64,000 nt of DNA, taken from contig CP001769.1 in NCBI GenBank assembly GCA_000024525.1, forward strand, positions 7,845,001 to 7,909,000, written 5' to 3'. This document shows, in pieces, positions 46,301-54,763 of this stretch; positions within the stretch are counted from its first letter, which is position 1, and each line of letters opens with the position of its first letter. This DNA is from Spirosoma linguale DSM 74 (lineage in GTDB: Bacteria > Bacteroidota > Bacteroidia > Cytophagales > Spirosomataceae). Made by a program: the position numbers and the translations under genes. The notes under the pieces are model-generated. The model made no database searches. It had not been told where the DNA came from and worked only from the letters and a program-made list of their open reading frames with translations.

Positions 46301-48404
46301 CCGTAACGCTTGGGAAGTCACCTTTCAGACTGGCTTTGATGTCGAGGGCTACGTTAGCGTTCGGGTCTTTAAGGGCACCCGTAAGAGTCAGATTTCCTTT
46401 CGTGAGTTGACCTTTGGCGTCCAGATTCTGGTATCGGTATCCGCTCAGCTCGGCCGACCGAACAGCCAGATCGAAGCGGGTGGTTAGCGTATTCACGTCA
46501 ATACCTCGCCCATCGACCGTAGCGCGGCCGGTGATTTTTCCGACCGTGCCCGATTGTTTGAGCCATTTACCCGCATCGAAATCGTTCAGATTAAGCGTGC
46601 CTTTGTACGTCTGGTTTTTCCCCGCAACGAACCCGGCGAGTCGGCCATCGAACCCGGCCGTACCCCAGGCGGTGTTCAATTTGGCATCCAGAACAAGGTC
46701 ATTAAGTGCGCCTTTCAGCTTACCAGTCAGTTTGAAGGTAGGCGGCAAGGCAATGGACGAAGGGATTGTGCCTTTAGGGACCAGCTTATTGATGTCGGCC
46801 AGGTTTGTGGTCGCATCCTGAATCGCCATGTCGACGCCAATGCGGTTGGGGTCCGTTACGTTGGTTAACCGGCCGCTGGCCCTGATTTTGGTCCCGGACA
46901 GCATATCGAACTCCAGTCGGGGCAGGTTCAATGCGGCCAGTGTACCCGTCGCCTGGGCATTAGCCCGGAAAACGCCCCCGCGATTACCTGCAAAGGGGGG
47001 TGTATCGGCCAGGAAGGGTGCCAGTTGCAGGACATCCTCGACAGACAATCGGCTCTGGCGTAGATTTACCCGAACAGCCACGCGTTTCGCAAAACGGGGG
47101 TCTGTTAGTTGCCCAAGTGAATCATACCGAAGCACCAGTTGATCCCGTAGCAGACTCGTTGGCGTTTGCAAGTACAGTTTGGTAATGGTGGTTGTGGTGT
47201 CGGTATAAAGAAGGTTGCCTTCGAGTTGCTGGAGAACGAAGCCGCTGGTGGCCCGGAACCGGCCGTTGCGCAACTGCCCGCTGATGCGCTGCCCCCGTTT
47301 GCCTAAATCCTGATAAACAAGGAAACGGCCGTCGATGCCCAGATTCTGTAAATCGAGGTGGCTATAGTCAAGTCCTGTTTTCTGACGCGGGGCCGTTTCA
47401 TCATCATAGCGAATTCGGTTGTTGGCAAACCGGACGTTTGTTAACCGGGCCTGCCAGCCGGGTGTAACCGCCGACGTAGCCGTGGGTGGGGTAGGGGCTG
47501 CTTTTTTCGTTGGCTTTGTCAGGGTGGCTGCCACATCGGCGTTAGCCAGATCGAGGGACTTAATGCCTATTTTTTCGCCATCCAGGTAAAAATAATCCGA
47601 TTCCATGGCCAGACGCTCGGCACTACCTTTGGTTTTGAAGTCGGCGGTTTCGACGCGGATGTCCCACTTGGCCCGGTTGATCTGCCACTTACCAAGGGCC
47701 AGGTCGAGGGTGTCGCCGGGTTTGGCGGGTGCGCTGGGAGGTGTTGGTAACCCCTCGTACAATCGGGTATACACGTCAAGCCCGTTGACAGCTACATTGG
47801 ACAAATGGTATTTCGACGTGTTGACGTCCGTAGCGCTAAAGCCCGCCCGGAGGCTGTCCATATAGGCATTGACATCGGCCCCGGTAACATCATCTTTATA
47901 CTTGATCCGTACATCTTTCAGGGCAATACCGGTCAGGTTAATGGCCATGGGTGTCGACACTGTATCGGAAGGCTCCGGAGCCGCGCCTGTGTCGAACGCG
48001 TTAAGAATGTACTGAAAGTTGAAAGCTGGCGGTCCGTCGTTACGGTCGGGCAATGTTCGGCTGATATTCAGGCGGATATGTTCCAGCTCTATCTGGTTAA
48101 TAGCAACGCGGTTATTGAGGAGACCCCACATGTCGAGGTCCACACGCATACGGCCTCCGTTGAGGAGTGTATCCCCTTTTGGGGTTTTAAAGAAAACATC
48201 CTCCAGTTCAACCCAGTCGGGAATGGAGTAGCGGATACGCCCGATATGAAAGGGCGATTGAAGTTTCTGGGCGAGATAGGAGTTTACCTGTCGGGTCACC
48301 AATTGCTGTCCCCAGGGTGTTGTGGCAATAATGACCACAAATCCTGCCAGCAACAGCACGATAGCAAGCAAACCAAGTAAAATTCGGACAAAAAGTTTCG
48401 ACAC
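43329..48404 (-). CDS. TamB/AsmA-like translocation and assembly protein
   Basis: A 1691-residue protein with one N-terminal transmembrane helix (ILLGLLAIVLLLAGFVVII), a long repetitive beta-strand body of the AsmA/TamB kind, and a C-terminal DUF490 region (SLTYQVLKRQFELQRGGYINF, in two segments, then LNFDIRAPEIENN). TamB spans the periplasm as a hydrophobic groove for lipid transport. The start is a GTG at 48404 since no ATG lies nearby. It is followed by the TamA-type barrel gene 6 bp away. Gene order tamB-tamA is common in Bacteroidota. Confidence 0.93.
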   Translation of the reverse strand: MSKLFVRILLGLLAIVLLLAGFVVIIATTPWGQQLVTRQVNSYLAQKLQSPFHIGRIRYSIPDWVELEDVFFKTPKGDTLLNGGRMRVDLDMWGLLNNRVAINQIELEHIRLNISRTLPDRNDGPPAFNFQYILNAFDTGAAPEPSDTVSTPMAINLTGIALKDVRIKYKDDVTGADVNAYMDSLRAGFSATDVNTSKYHLSNVAVNGLDVYTRLYEGLPTPPSAPAKPGDTLDLALGKWQINRAKWDIRVETADFKTKGSAERLAMESDYFYLDGEKIGIKSLDLANADVAATLTKPTKKAAPTPPTATSAVTPGWQARLTNVRFANNRIRYDDETAPRQKTGLDYSHLDLQNLGIDGRFLVYQDLGKRGQRISGQLRNGRFRATSGFVLQQLEGNLLYTDTTTTITKLYLQTPTSLLRDQLVLRYDSLGQLTDPRFAKRVAVRVNLRQSRLSVEDVLQLAPFLADTPPFAGNRGGVFRANAQATGTLAALNLPRLEFDMLSGTKIRASGRLTNVTDPNRIGVDMAIQDATTNLADINKLVPKGTIPSSIALPPTFKLTGKLKGALNDLVLDAKLNTAWGTAGFDGRLAGFVAGKNQTYKGTLNLNDFDAGKWLKQSGTVGKITGRATVDGRGIDVNTLTTRFDLAVRSAELSGYRYQNLDAKGQLTKGNLTLTGALKDPNANVALDIKASLKGDFPSVTGQTVINELNLQQLKLYKDPLSLKGKINLDMASTDPAKPVGTVSASDAVISLNGKSYPVDSLYAKLGVDGNTKNVIARLPGAQLRLNGQFEYAQLYDIIAGEISQYIALPSLTYKRIPPPHAFTLAMKAYQNPLFQAFVPALTRMDTVRFNAYLDNTRDTTLSATLRTGVVVYDTTTLQGSTLAIRGANNQLKVDGRIDGVLYDGINIRQTNINGIAANNRFRFAVVNKDSINQDLHGLSGTLSVIDSTYRFQFAPNGLLTNYQRWQTDTSGFAEYGNNGVLINRLRIETEQQSLEISSTEQYANAPIRVTARAIELGNLARLANQDTTLASGQLNGTVIVRDYMSQDSKLAFTGSIYVDSLKVMSKPIGNLTARFRNDTDGRISVNTTLAGSYNDATVTGYYNPENAKQALDLAIKLNRLDARTIEAFSFGELRQAKGQLTGEFTVAGAVDNPQMSGSVAFDSVGFNIKQLNATYNIDKEKLAFSGQTITLSGFDLRDEQGRTLTTDGTVVLKNLPDAAYNLRVRADHFQVLNASRKDNDYAYGQAAVTTDLRIKGAGTNASVNGTVRLEDGSKISMVLPDEAASANEANGIVTFINHSDSLALVKYLYKPKQDTLGPRLAFEQLSNSTISVDLEADEKSELTIVVDELNGDYLRARGNARLNVGVTASGEVTVLGRYEVTEGEYSLTYQVLKRQFELQRGGYINFTGDPLKADINMTAVYKVSAPPSDLIGSESNAIDAASLKRKLPFEVDLTISDNLAAPKLNFDIRAPEIENNSAGQDNSLATSIETKLRTLRQDPAQINKQVFALLILNRFLPENSADFFSGSDNGGLNTQAENIARSSVSKLISDQLGRLASGVLKGFDVDFNLLSQAGSANTGGTTNGSRTDLNVGLSKSFLAGRVTVSVGKNFVLDNSANAAVPSQNQVFDNLSVNYNVTRDGRYMLRAYRRNDYQAVLDGYIIETGVGFIISMDFNTLSEIFRRSTPAPAMN

Positions 48405-48723
48405 AAGACGCTGAGTTTTGACGGGTAACTAACCGGTTTAGGATCGAATCAGACTACTAAGCATTGCGTTTATAACGAGCCAACGGTAAATATGTTACCA
48501 GCTTGTTTTTAAGCAACCAAATGTCCATAAATATCTTTTATTTATGAAACGGTGTAGTTTCTGCCAATGCTTTCGATGCTGCCTGTTAAGCTGGGTCACC
48601 CTGTGTAGTATAACTATACGAAGCTAATCCTTGTTTTGTTGCCAGTGCCCCAGGTTTATGGCGATTTACCAACTGTCCAACTTACCCACCTTTTGTCCGG
48701 TGCAGCGGTCTTTCTTGAACAAG
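48405..48723. other. divergent intergenic region between tamB and terC
   Basis: About 370 bp without a supported gene. It contains an inverted repeat CATAAATA/TATTTATG (48526-48533 and 48539-48546) and a small GTATA/TATAC palindrome near 48608-48619. The terC promoter is at its right end. Confidence 0.45.
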
Positions 48724-48757
48724 TTGTTGCAGACCTGAACCGCAGGGGGTAATTTTG
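48724..48757 (+). promoter_or_regulatory. Bacteroidota-type promoter of terC
   Basis: GTTGTTG (48723-48729) then TAATTTTG (48750-48757), a full match to TAnnTTTG with about 20 bases between the boxes, 20 bases before the ATG. Confidence 0.75.
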
Positions 48758-48777
48758 GCCTTCACCTCTGTTCAACC

Positions 48778-49593
48778 ATGAGCGATCTTTTTACTGCTGA
48801 GTCCATCGTCAGCTTGCTTACCCTGACATTTCTCGAAATTGTTCTGGGTATCGACAATATAATTTTCATTTCCATTGCGGCTAACAAGCTCGCCCGGAAT
48901 GATCAGCCTAAGGCGCGAAATATCGGCTTAATGCTGGCCATGGCTTTTCGGTTAGTGCTGTTAATGGGTATTTCATTCGTAATATCGCTTAGCAAACCTT
49001 TCACGCATATTGATGCAGGCTGGTTCAAAGCGGCTTTGACCGGTCAAAGCTTAATTCTATTTGCGGGGGGATTGTTCCTACTCTACAAAGCCACATCCGA
49101 AATTCACCACAAGTTAGAAGGGGGCGAAGAAGAAGAAATTGAAGGAGGAGCGATCAAAGGGAAAGCTACGGTCTCCAGCGTTGTTACACAGATAGCCGTT
49201 ACCAACATTGTCTTCTCCATCGACTCCATCCTGACGGCCATTGGTCTGACCCAAAACGTAGCGATCATGATGATCGCCGTGATCCTGTCGATAGTCATTA
49301 TGATGTTTTTCGCCGGACCCGTCGGTTCGTTCGTCAATGAGCACCCAACCATACAAATGCTGGGGCTGGCCTTTTTGATCATGATCGGGTTTATGCTCGT
49401 GGCCGAGGGCGCCCACCTGTCCGAGGTGGTCATCTTCAATCAGGAAGTGGGGGTTGTGCCAAAAGGGTATTTATACTTTGCCATCGCCTTCTCGTTACTG
49501 GTCGAATTCCTCAATATTCGGTTACGTAAAACGCAGCAGCCAGTAAAACTGCGCGGCTATGAAGGACGACCCGACCACGATGGAATAATTTAG
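48778..49593 (+). CDS. TerC-family integral membrane protein
   Basis: A 271-residue protein with seven hydrophobic helices. The family landmarks are FLEIVLGIDNIIFIS (about 18-32) and NIVFSIDSILTAIGL (about 144-158), whose acidic residues are thought to bind metal ions. TerC proteins have been tied to tellurite resistance and to manganese export or metal loading of secreted proteins. The start is supported by a strong promoter. Its 3' side has a long palindrome before nuoN. The exact substrate is unknown. Confidence 0.92.
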   Translation: MSDLFTAESIVSLLTLTFLEIVLGIDNIIFISIAANKLARNDQPKARNIGLMLAMAFRLVLLMGISFVISLSKPFTHIDAGWFKAALTGQSLILFAGGLFLLYKATSEIHHKLEGGEEEEIEGGAIKGKATVSSVVTQIAVTNIVFSIDSILTAIGLTQNVAIMMIAVILSIVIMMFFAGPVGSFVNEHPTIQMLGLAFLIMIGFMLVAEGAHLSEVVIFNQEVGVVPKGYLYFAIAFSLLVEFLNIRLRKTQQPVKLRGYEGRPDHDGII

Positions 49594-49599
49594 GTTTTG

Positions 49600-49673
49600 G
49601 TGAAAATAGTTGGCGTGAGTGGCGTGAGTGAACTAGCAAAATCGCTTACTCTACTCACGCCAACTACTTTCAC
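49600..49673. repeat. 21-bp-arm palindrome between terC and nuoN
   Basis: Arms 49600-49620 and 49653-49673 pair at 20 of 21 positions (core TAGTTGGCGTGAGT). A direct repeat GGCGTGAGT adjoins the left arm. It probably ends the terC transcript. Confidence 0.6.
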
Positions 49674-49703
49674 CTACTCTCACCACTTTTACCAATCACT
49701 ATT

Positions 49704-51224
49704 TTGCCACTTACCGACCAATTAAACGATATTTTAAGCAGCCTCGGGGGTTTCGGACCGGAGATTTGGCTGTCTGTAGCTTTTTGTGTTGTGTTAGTTG
49801 CCGAACTCCTTCTGGTTCGGTCATTAGCCTTACCCAAAGCTCGTTTATACCTGGCTGGATTAAGTGTTTCCGTATTGCTGGTGGCTGGCGGCTGGGCCGT
49901 GCTCTTGCCCACGCGCGGGTTTCTGTTCATGCATCTGCTCTTTGTCGATCAGCAGGCCATCTTTATTCAGATGGTCGTTGCCCTGAGCGCCGTGTGTGTT
50001 GTGTTGTATGAAGCGTTTACATCGCCCATCAATCAGGCCATCGACCGGCCGAAACTGCCGCTGGAGTGGTACTCCCTGCTGATTGCCATGACGCTCGGGT
50101 TATTCCTGATGACTTTGTCCGTCAACATGCTCAGCATCTACCTGAGCATCGAACTGGTTTCCATCGGCTCTTACTTACTGACTGCCCTCACCGCCGACCG
50201 AAAAGCTTCCGAGGGTGGTATCAAATACCTGCTGTTCGGGGCTATCAGCTCGGCCGTTATGCTGTATGGTATGTCGTTGCTGTATGGCATGACCGGCACC
50301 CTCGACCTCACCGCTGAAGCATTCGGAGCGGAGCTGGCCCGGCAGGACGGGGCCGTTGTTGCCGTAGCCATGCTGCTGACGCTGGCCGGATTGTTGTTCA
50401 AACTGGCTGGCGTGCCGTTTCACGTCTGGACCCCCGATGCCTACGAAGCAGCCCCCGTGCCGGTAGCCGCTTTTTTTTCGGTGGCCCCCAAAGCTGCTGC
50501 GGTGCTGGTGTTGATGCGGGTCGTAACGGCCCTGCCCATCGAAGTTCCGGCGGGCGGTACAACGGCCGTTGTACTACAAACGCCACTGGCCGTTCTGGCG
50601 CTGGCGGGTATCCTGATCGGTAACCTGTCGGCTCTGCGGCAAACGGATGCCAAGCGGCTGCTGGCGTATTCGACCATTGCTCATGCCGGTTTTCTGCTGG
50701 TAGGGGTAGTCGCGTTCAACGAAGCGGGTTTCGAAGCGGTATTGTTTTACATCGGTACTTACCTGTTTATTTCGCTGGCTGCTTTCTTCCTCATCGACCT
50801 GCTGGCCCGAAGTAATGGAAGCCAACTGACAATCAAAAATTTTGCCGGTTTAGGGGCCAGACAACCGTTACTGGCCGTTGCGCTGACGGTCGTGATGCTG
50901 GCCCTGACGGGTCTGCCGCCAACGGTTGGGTTCACGGCGAAACTCCTGTCGTTTTCCGCCCTGTACGACGCCTACCAGCAATCCGGGGATGGCTGGCTGC
51001 TGGCGCTGTTTGGCCTGGGTTTACTTAACGCCCTGGTTTCGCTGGTCTATTACCTTAAAATTCCGTTCCTGTTATTTTTCCGTCCGACAGATGAAGCTCC
51101 CGAACAGAATGTCCCTGCCCGCCTGCCCGTAGCAGCGGTCTGGCTAGCTGTTGGGCTGGTGATACCGATCATCGTGTTATTTATGAAACCCGATCTGTTA
51201 CTCAACCTCATTACGGTTCGATGA
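49704..51224 (+). CDS. nuoN: NADH-quinone oxidoreductase subunit N
   Basis: A 506-residue membrane subunit of complex I with about 14 helices. The antiporter-like core has LLFKLAGVPFHVWTPDAYE (Lys and His of the proton path, about 232-250), SIELVSIGSYLLTAL with the conserved Glu, and the second half-channel Lys/His region LLAYSTIAHAGFLLVG. No ATG lies at the N-terminus; a TTG at 49704 is the best start (MPLTDQLNDIL). The other nuo genes are not in this window: terC is upstream and a sugar kinase downstream. Confidence 0.94.
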   Translation: MPLTDQLNDILSSLGGFGPEIWLSVAFCVVLVAELLLVRSLALPKARLYLAGLSVSVLLVAGGWAVLLPTRGFLFMHLLFVDQQAIFIQMVVALSAVCVVLYEAFTSPINQAIDRPKLPLEWYSLLIAMTLGLFLMTLSVNMLSIYLSIELVSIGSYLLTALTADRKASEGGIKYLLFGAISSAVMLYGMSLLYGMTGTLDLTAEAFGAELARQDGAVVAVAMLLTLAGLLFKLAGVPFHVWTPDAYEAAPVPVAAFFSVAPKAAAVLVLMRVVTALPIEVPAGGTTAVVLQTPLAVLALAGILIGNLSALRQTDAKRLLAYSTIAHAGFLLVGVVAFNEAGFEAVLFYIGTYLFISLAAFFLIDLLARSNGSQLTIKNFAGLGARQPLLAVALTVVMLALTGLPPTVGFTAKLLSFSALYDAYQQSGDGWLLALFGLGLLNALVSLVYYLKIPFLLFFRPTDEAPEQNVPARLPVAAVWLAVGLVIPIIVLFMKPDLLLNLITVR

Positions 51225-51314
51225 TCGTTCCATTCCATCAAAGACAATACATGCTTTCGGAAAAGGCGTTGCCGTTTCGTTTCTTTGTATCCTGAAATAA
51301 GCTGTTTGGTGAAT

Positions 51315-52316
51315 ATGAGTCCGGTTGGTGTCTTGGATATGTCTATTGACGAGCTGTTCGATCAGTTCGATAAACTTCGCGTGTTGATTGTTGGCGATGT
51401 GATGCTCGACTCCTACGTATGGGGCCGCGTTGAGCGGATTTCGCCCGAAGCACCGGTTCCCGTAGTAACGGTCGACCGGCGCGAGTTACGTCTGGGGGGA
51501 GCCGGAAACGTACTGCTGAACGTACAGGCGCTGGGAGCCGAAGCTATTATCTGCTCCATCATTGGTACCGATGCACCGGGCGACCAACTCGAACAGGAAC
51601 TCTGCAACCGGGGCCTCAACTGCGACGGGCTCATTCGAAGTGCAGACCGGATCACGACTATTAAAGAACGCATCATTGCCGGATCGCAACAGGTGGTTCG
51701 GGTAGATACGGAAACGGATAAATACATCACGACCGACGAGCGGACGCGGTTAATTGCCAAAGCGAAAGAACTGATCCCAACCTGCCATGTCGTTATTTTT
51801 GAAGATTACGATAAAGGGGTGCTCAGCAAAGAAGCCATTGCCGAAATAACGGATTTTGCCAATGAGCAGGGCGTTCCAACGGTTGTTGACCCCAAGAAAC
51901 GAAACTTCCTGTCGTACCAGAATACAACGTTATTCAAACCGAATCTCAAAGAACTGCGGGAGGGGTTGAAAGTCGATTTTGACGTCGACAAACCGGAGGA
52001 GTTTCAGGCTGTTGTCAGGCAGTTGAAGGAAACTCTGAACCTGAAAGGTGCCCTGATTACGCTCTCGGAGCGGGGTGCTTATATCGACTACAAAGAGGAG
52101 CGGTTGAAACTACCGGCTCACATCCGCAAAATTGCCGATGTTTCCGGCGCGGGCGATACCGTTATCAGTATTGCGGCCTGCTGTGTAGCTCTCCAGCAAC
52201 CCCCTCACATCATTGCGGGGTTGTCGAATTTGGGCGGTGGCCTGGTTTGTGAGTCAGTTGGCGTGGTGCCAATTGATAAGGCACTGCTGAAGCAGGAAGC
52301 GAAAGAGAGCTTATAA
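51315..52316 (+). CDS. rfaE1: D-glycero-beta-D-manno-heptose-7-phosphate kinase (kinase-only)
   Basis: A 333-residue PfkB-family sugar kinase resembling the kinase half of HldE/RfaE. The first PfkB motif is GGAGNVLLNVQALGA (about 61-75) and the catalytic one is DVSGAGDTVIS (Asp about 276). WGRVERISPEAPVPV is a signature of heptose kinases. The nucleotidyltransferase half of HldE is absent, so a partner cytidylyl/adenylyltransferase must be encoded elsewhere. Starts at 51315 (ATG) or 51339 (ATG) are both possible; the extension to a TTG at 51285 is unlikely. It supplies ADP-heptose for the lipopolysaccharide core. Confidence 0.9.
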   Translation: MSPVGVLDMSIDELFDQFDKLRVLIVGDVMLDSYVWGRVERISPEAPVPVVTVDRRELRLGGAGNVLLNVQALGAEAIICSIIGTDAPGDQLEQELCNRGLNCDGLIRSADRITTIKERIIAGSQQVVRVDTETDKYITTDERTRLIAKAKELIPTCHVVIFEDYDKGVLSKEAIAEITDFANEQGVPTVVDPKKRNFLSYQNTTLFKPNLKELREGLKVDFDVDKPEEFQAVVRQLKETLNLKGALITLSERGAYIDYKEERLKLPAHIRKIADVSGAGDTVISIAACCVALQQPPHIIAGLSNLGGGLVCESVGVVPIDKALLKQEAKESL

Positions 52317-52327
52317 AGACGCGTACC

Positions 52328-52345
52328 CCCGGACTTTAGTCCGGG
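52328..52345. repeat. small CCCGGACT palindrome
   Basis: CCCGGACT and AGTCCGGG with a TT loop, just after the heptose kinase stop, followed by TATTT. Possible terminator. Confidence 0.5.
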
Positions 52346-52399
52346 TATTTACACATTCTTTGGTACTGCCGGGATTAGAAGTAGTAATTAGTGGGTTTT

Positions 52400-52429
52400 G
52401 TGGTGTCGGGTTTGAGAACCCGACACCAC
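52400..52429. repeat. 13-bp hairpin between convergent rfaE1 and hemE
   Basis: GTGGTGTCGGGTT and AACCCGACACCAC around TGAG form a perfect 13-bp stem ahead of the hemE stop. It is a REP-like or terminator hairpin. Confidence 0.6.
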
Positions 52430-52455
52430 CAACCCCCACCAACCCGAATAACGTT

Positions 52456-53475
52456 TTACATTTCCTTCACAGCGTCGACAAAACACCGGGCCTTGTCTGG
52501 ATCTGTATCGGGGTAGATGCCGTGGCCGAGGTTGGCAATATAATGCTGATGGCCAAAGTCGCTGAGCATCTGTTTCGCTTCCGCCCGAATCTGGGCAAAG
52601 TCAGCGTACAAAACACAGGGGTCTAAGTTTCCCTGCAATACCCGGTCGGGCACCAGCGCCCGCGATTCTTTGGGGTCCATGTTCCAGTCCAATCCTACCA
52701 CATCGCAGCTCAACTGACCAATTTCATGTCGGGCAAAGAAAGCCCCTTTTGCAAAAACGGTTACGGGTACCTCAGAAATTACATCGCAGATTTGCTTGAT
52801 GTAAGGCAGCGAGAAAGTCCGGTACTGCTCCGGCGAGAGGATACCCGCCCATGAATCGAAAATCTGTACCAGATCGACACCTGCCCGAATCTGCGCCTGT
52901 AAATACGCTATCGTACTGTCCGTAATTTGCTGAAGTAAGGCATGGGCAAAGTTGGGATCAGTATAAAGCAGTTTCTTGGCTACAGAGAAGGTTTTCGAAC
53001 CTTTGCCTTCAGTCATGTAGCAGAAAATAGTGAACGGGGCTCCGGCAAAACCAATGAGCGGCACCCGGTTGTTCAGCTCTTTTTTGGTTAGTTTGATGGC
53101 ATCCAGCACGTAGCCCAGGTCGCTTTCGGCATCGGCCACGCGCAGGTGACTCAGATCGGCCTGATTCCGAACGGTGGTCGGGAAAACGGGTCCCCGGCTT
53201 TCAATCATTTCGTAGGGGAGGCCCATCGCTTCGGGTACGACAAGGATATCCGAGAAGATGATAGCCGCATCCACATCGAAGGCGTCGACCGGTTGGATCG
53301 TCACTTCAGCGGCCAGCTCTGGGGTTTTAGCCAGCGTGATGAAGCTCCCGGCTCGCTCCCGAACAGCCCGGTATTGCGGTAAGACCCGCCCCGCCTGCCG
53401 CATCATCCAGACCGGCACCCGCTCGGTCAATTCACCCCGCGCGGTGCGGAGCAACAAGTCATTTTGTAAAGTCAT
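52456..53475 (-). CDS. hemE: uroporphyrinogen decarboxylase HemE
   Basis: HemE removes four carboxyl groups from uroporphyrinogen III to give coproporphyrinogen III in haem synthesis. The 339 residues match family length. Landmarks are the N-terminal [16 protein letters not shown] (about 21-36, Arg residues bind substrate carboxylates), the Asp in [22 protein letters not shown], and the C-terminal [12 protein letters not shown]. The ATG at 53475 lies 4 bases downstream of a consensus -7 box. It is convergent with the heptose kinase gene. Confidence 0.97.
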   Translation of the reverse strand: MTLQNDLLLRTARGELTERVPVWMMRQAGRVLPQYRAVRERAGSFITLAKTPELAAEVTIQPVDAFDVDAAIIFSDILVVPEAMGLPYEMIESRGPVFPTTVRNQADLSHLRVADAESDLGYVLDAIKLTKKELNNRVPLIGFAGAPFTIFCYMTEGKGSKTFSVAKKLLYTDPNFAHALLQQITDSTIAYLQAQIRAGVDLVQIFDSWAGILSPEQYRTFSLPYIKQICDVISEVPVTVFAKGAFFARHEIGQLSCDVVGLDWNMDPKESRALVPDRVLQGNLDPCVLYADFAQIRAEAKQMLSDFGHQHYIANLGHGIYPDTDPDKARCFVDAVKEM

Positions 53476-53479
53476 GGTG

Positions 53480-53506
53480 CAAAGATAATCCGAATTGCAG
53501 CGGCAA
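53480..53506 (-). promoter_or_regulatory. promoter of hemE
   Basis: On the minus strand, TATCTTTG (53487-53480) matches TAnnTTTG, with GTTG (TTG at 53506-53504) 16 bases upstream. The -7 box ends 4 bases before the ATG, so the mRNA would be nearly leaderless. Confidence 0.65.
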
Positions 53507-53557
53507 CCCGGCAGGATTTTTATGATTGAAATGATTCGTGTGATTTGTTTTGTTTAA

Positions 53558-53616
53558 CTGAAAGTAAAAAAGCCGCGCCACGGTTCAGAATCGTGGCACG
53601 GCTTTTTTACTTTCAG
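53558..53616. terminator. long hairpin with A and T tracts in the hemE/glycosyltransferase gap
   Basis: 25-base arms (53558-53582 and 53592-53616) pair with one mismatch and carry A6 on the left and T6 on the right of a GC-rich core. It has the form of a bidirectional terminator but lies between divergent genes. Confidence 0.6.
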
Positions 53617-53664
53617 GCGAAGTCCCCATAAAATTTCCCAATTTTGTCGAAATCTTCAACTGGT

Positions 53665-54735
53665 ATGCCTTCTCTCTTTATCGACGCCGAACGCCTGCGC
53701 GACCTCAACAGCGGTCTGGGCCAGGTTTGTTTACACCTCGGCCACGAACTGGTTCGTCAGTGTCACGACGGGTGGAAGTTGACGTTTCTTGTTCCGAAAG
53801 GAGAAGTTGGTGTATTCGGTGATACGGTGTCGTACATAGAAGCGTCGTGGCTACGAAAACTTTGGATACCCGGTGCTTATGAAGTATGGCACTGCCTGCA
53901 TCAGGATTCGGCCTACCTGCCGCACGATAAGGCGAAGATGATCCTGACGATTCATGACCTGAATTTTCTGGAACGTGTCGATTATTCCGAGGCTAAGAAA
54001 GCCCATAAGCTGGTAACGCTACAGCGGAAAGTGGACCGGGCCGATGCGCTGACGGCTATCTCGGACTACACGGCCTCGGTGGTAAAGCAGCAACTTCGTG
54101 TGCCCGATACGAAGCCGGTTCGAGTGATCACGAACGGCGTAGCCATTAGCGAACACGATCTTCGAGCCGATGGCCCCCGCCCGGCCTTTCTGGAGGGCAA
54201 TGATCAGCCGTATTTTCTGTTTGTTGGCGTTCTGCATCCCAAGAAGAATATACATACCCTCTTGCCACTGCTCGAAGCCTTCCCCGACTACCGGATGATC
54301 CTGGCTGGGCCGGATGGGCACCCCTATGCGCAGTACATTCGGGAACAGGCGCAGAAGCTGGGCATCGCCGATCGGCTGCTAATGCCTGGCGCGGTCGATG
54401 AGCCTACTAAATTGTGGCTTTATGCCCATTGTGAAGCCTTTTTATTTCCCTCGCTGAGCGAAGGGTTTGGGCTTCCCGTGGCCGAAGCGATGACGTTTGG
54501 CAAACCCGTTTTCATCTCCAACCTGACGAGTTTACCGGAGGTAGGGGGCAAAGAAGCGTATTACTTTACCGATTTCGAGCCGGAAAACATGGCTAAAGTG
54601 CTGCACGACGGACTCCACGATTTCGGTCAGAATTCGCTGCGTCAGGAACGTCTCCGCAAACGGGCCGCCGGATTTAGCTGGCCAAAGGTGGCGACAGAAT
54701 ATTGGCAGTTATACGAGGGGCTGGTGAATCCCTGA
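53665..54735 (+). CDS. GT4-type glycosyltransferase family 1 protein
   Basis: A 356-residue GT-B glycosyltransferase from the ATG at 53665 (MPSLFIDAERLRDLNSGLG); a TTG at 53644 adds seven residues. The C-terminal domain has the nucleotide-sugar binding pattern FVGVLHPKKNIHTLLP and the E-x7-E motif in PSLSEGFGLPVAEAMTFGKP (about 270-288). It is likely to build surface polysaccharide or LPS; the sugar cannot be assigned. No biosynthetic cluster adjoins it. Confidence 0.9.
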   Translation: MPSLFIDAERLRDLNSGLGQVCLHLGHELVRQCHDGWKLTFLVPKGEVGVFGDTVSYIEASWLRKLWIPGAYEVWHCLHQDSAYLPHDKAKMILTIHDLNFLERVDYSEAKKAHKLVTLQRKVDRADALTAISDYTASVVKQQLRVPDTKPVRVITNGVAISEHDLRADGPRPAFLEGNDQPYFLFVGVLHPKKNIHTLLPLLEAFPDYRMILAGPDGHPYAQYIREQAQKLGIADRLLMPGAVDEPTKLWLYAHCEAFLFPSLSEGFGLPVAEAMTFGKPVFISNLTSLPEVGGKEAYYFTDFEPENMAKVLHDGLHDFGQNSLRQERLRKRAAGFSWPKVATEYWQLYEGLVNP

Positions 54736-54763
54736 TTGATGGTGCAAGGGCACAAATACCTAA

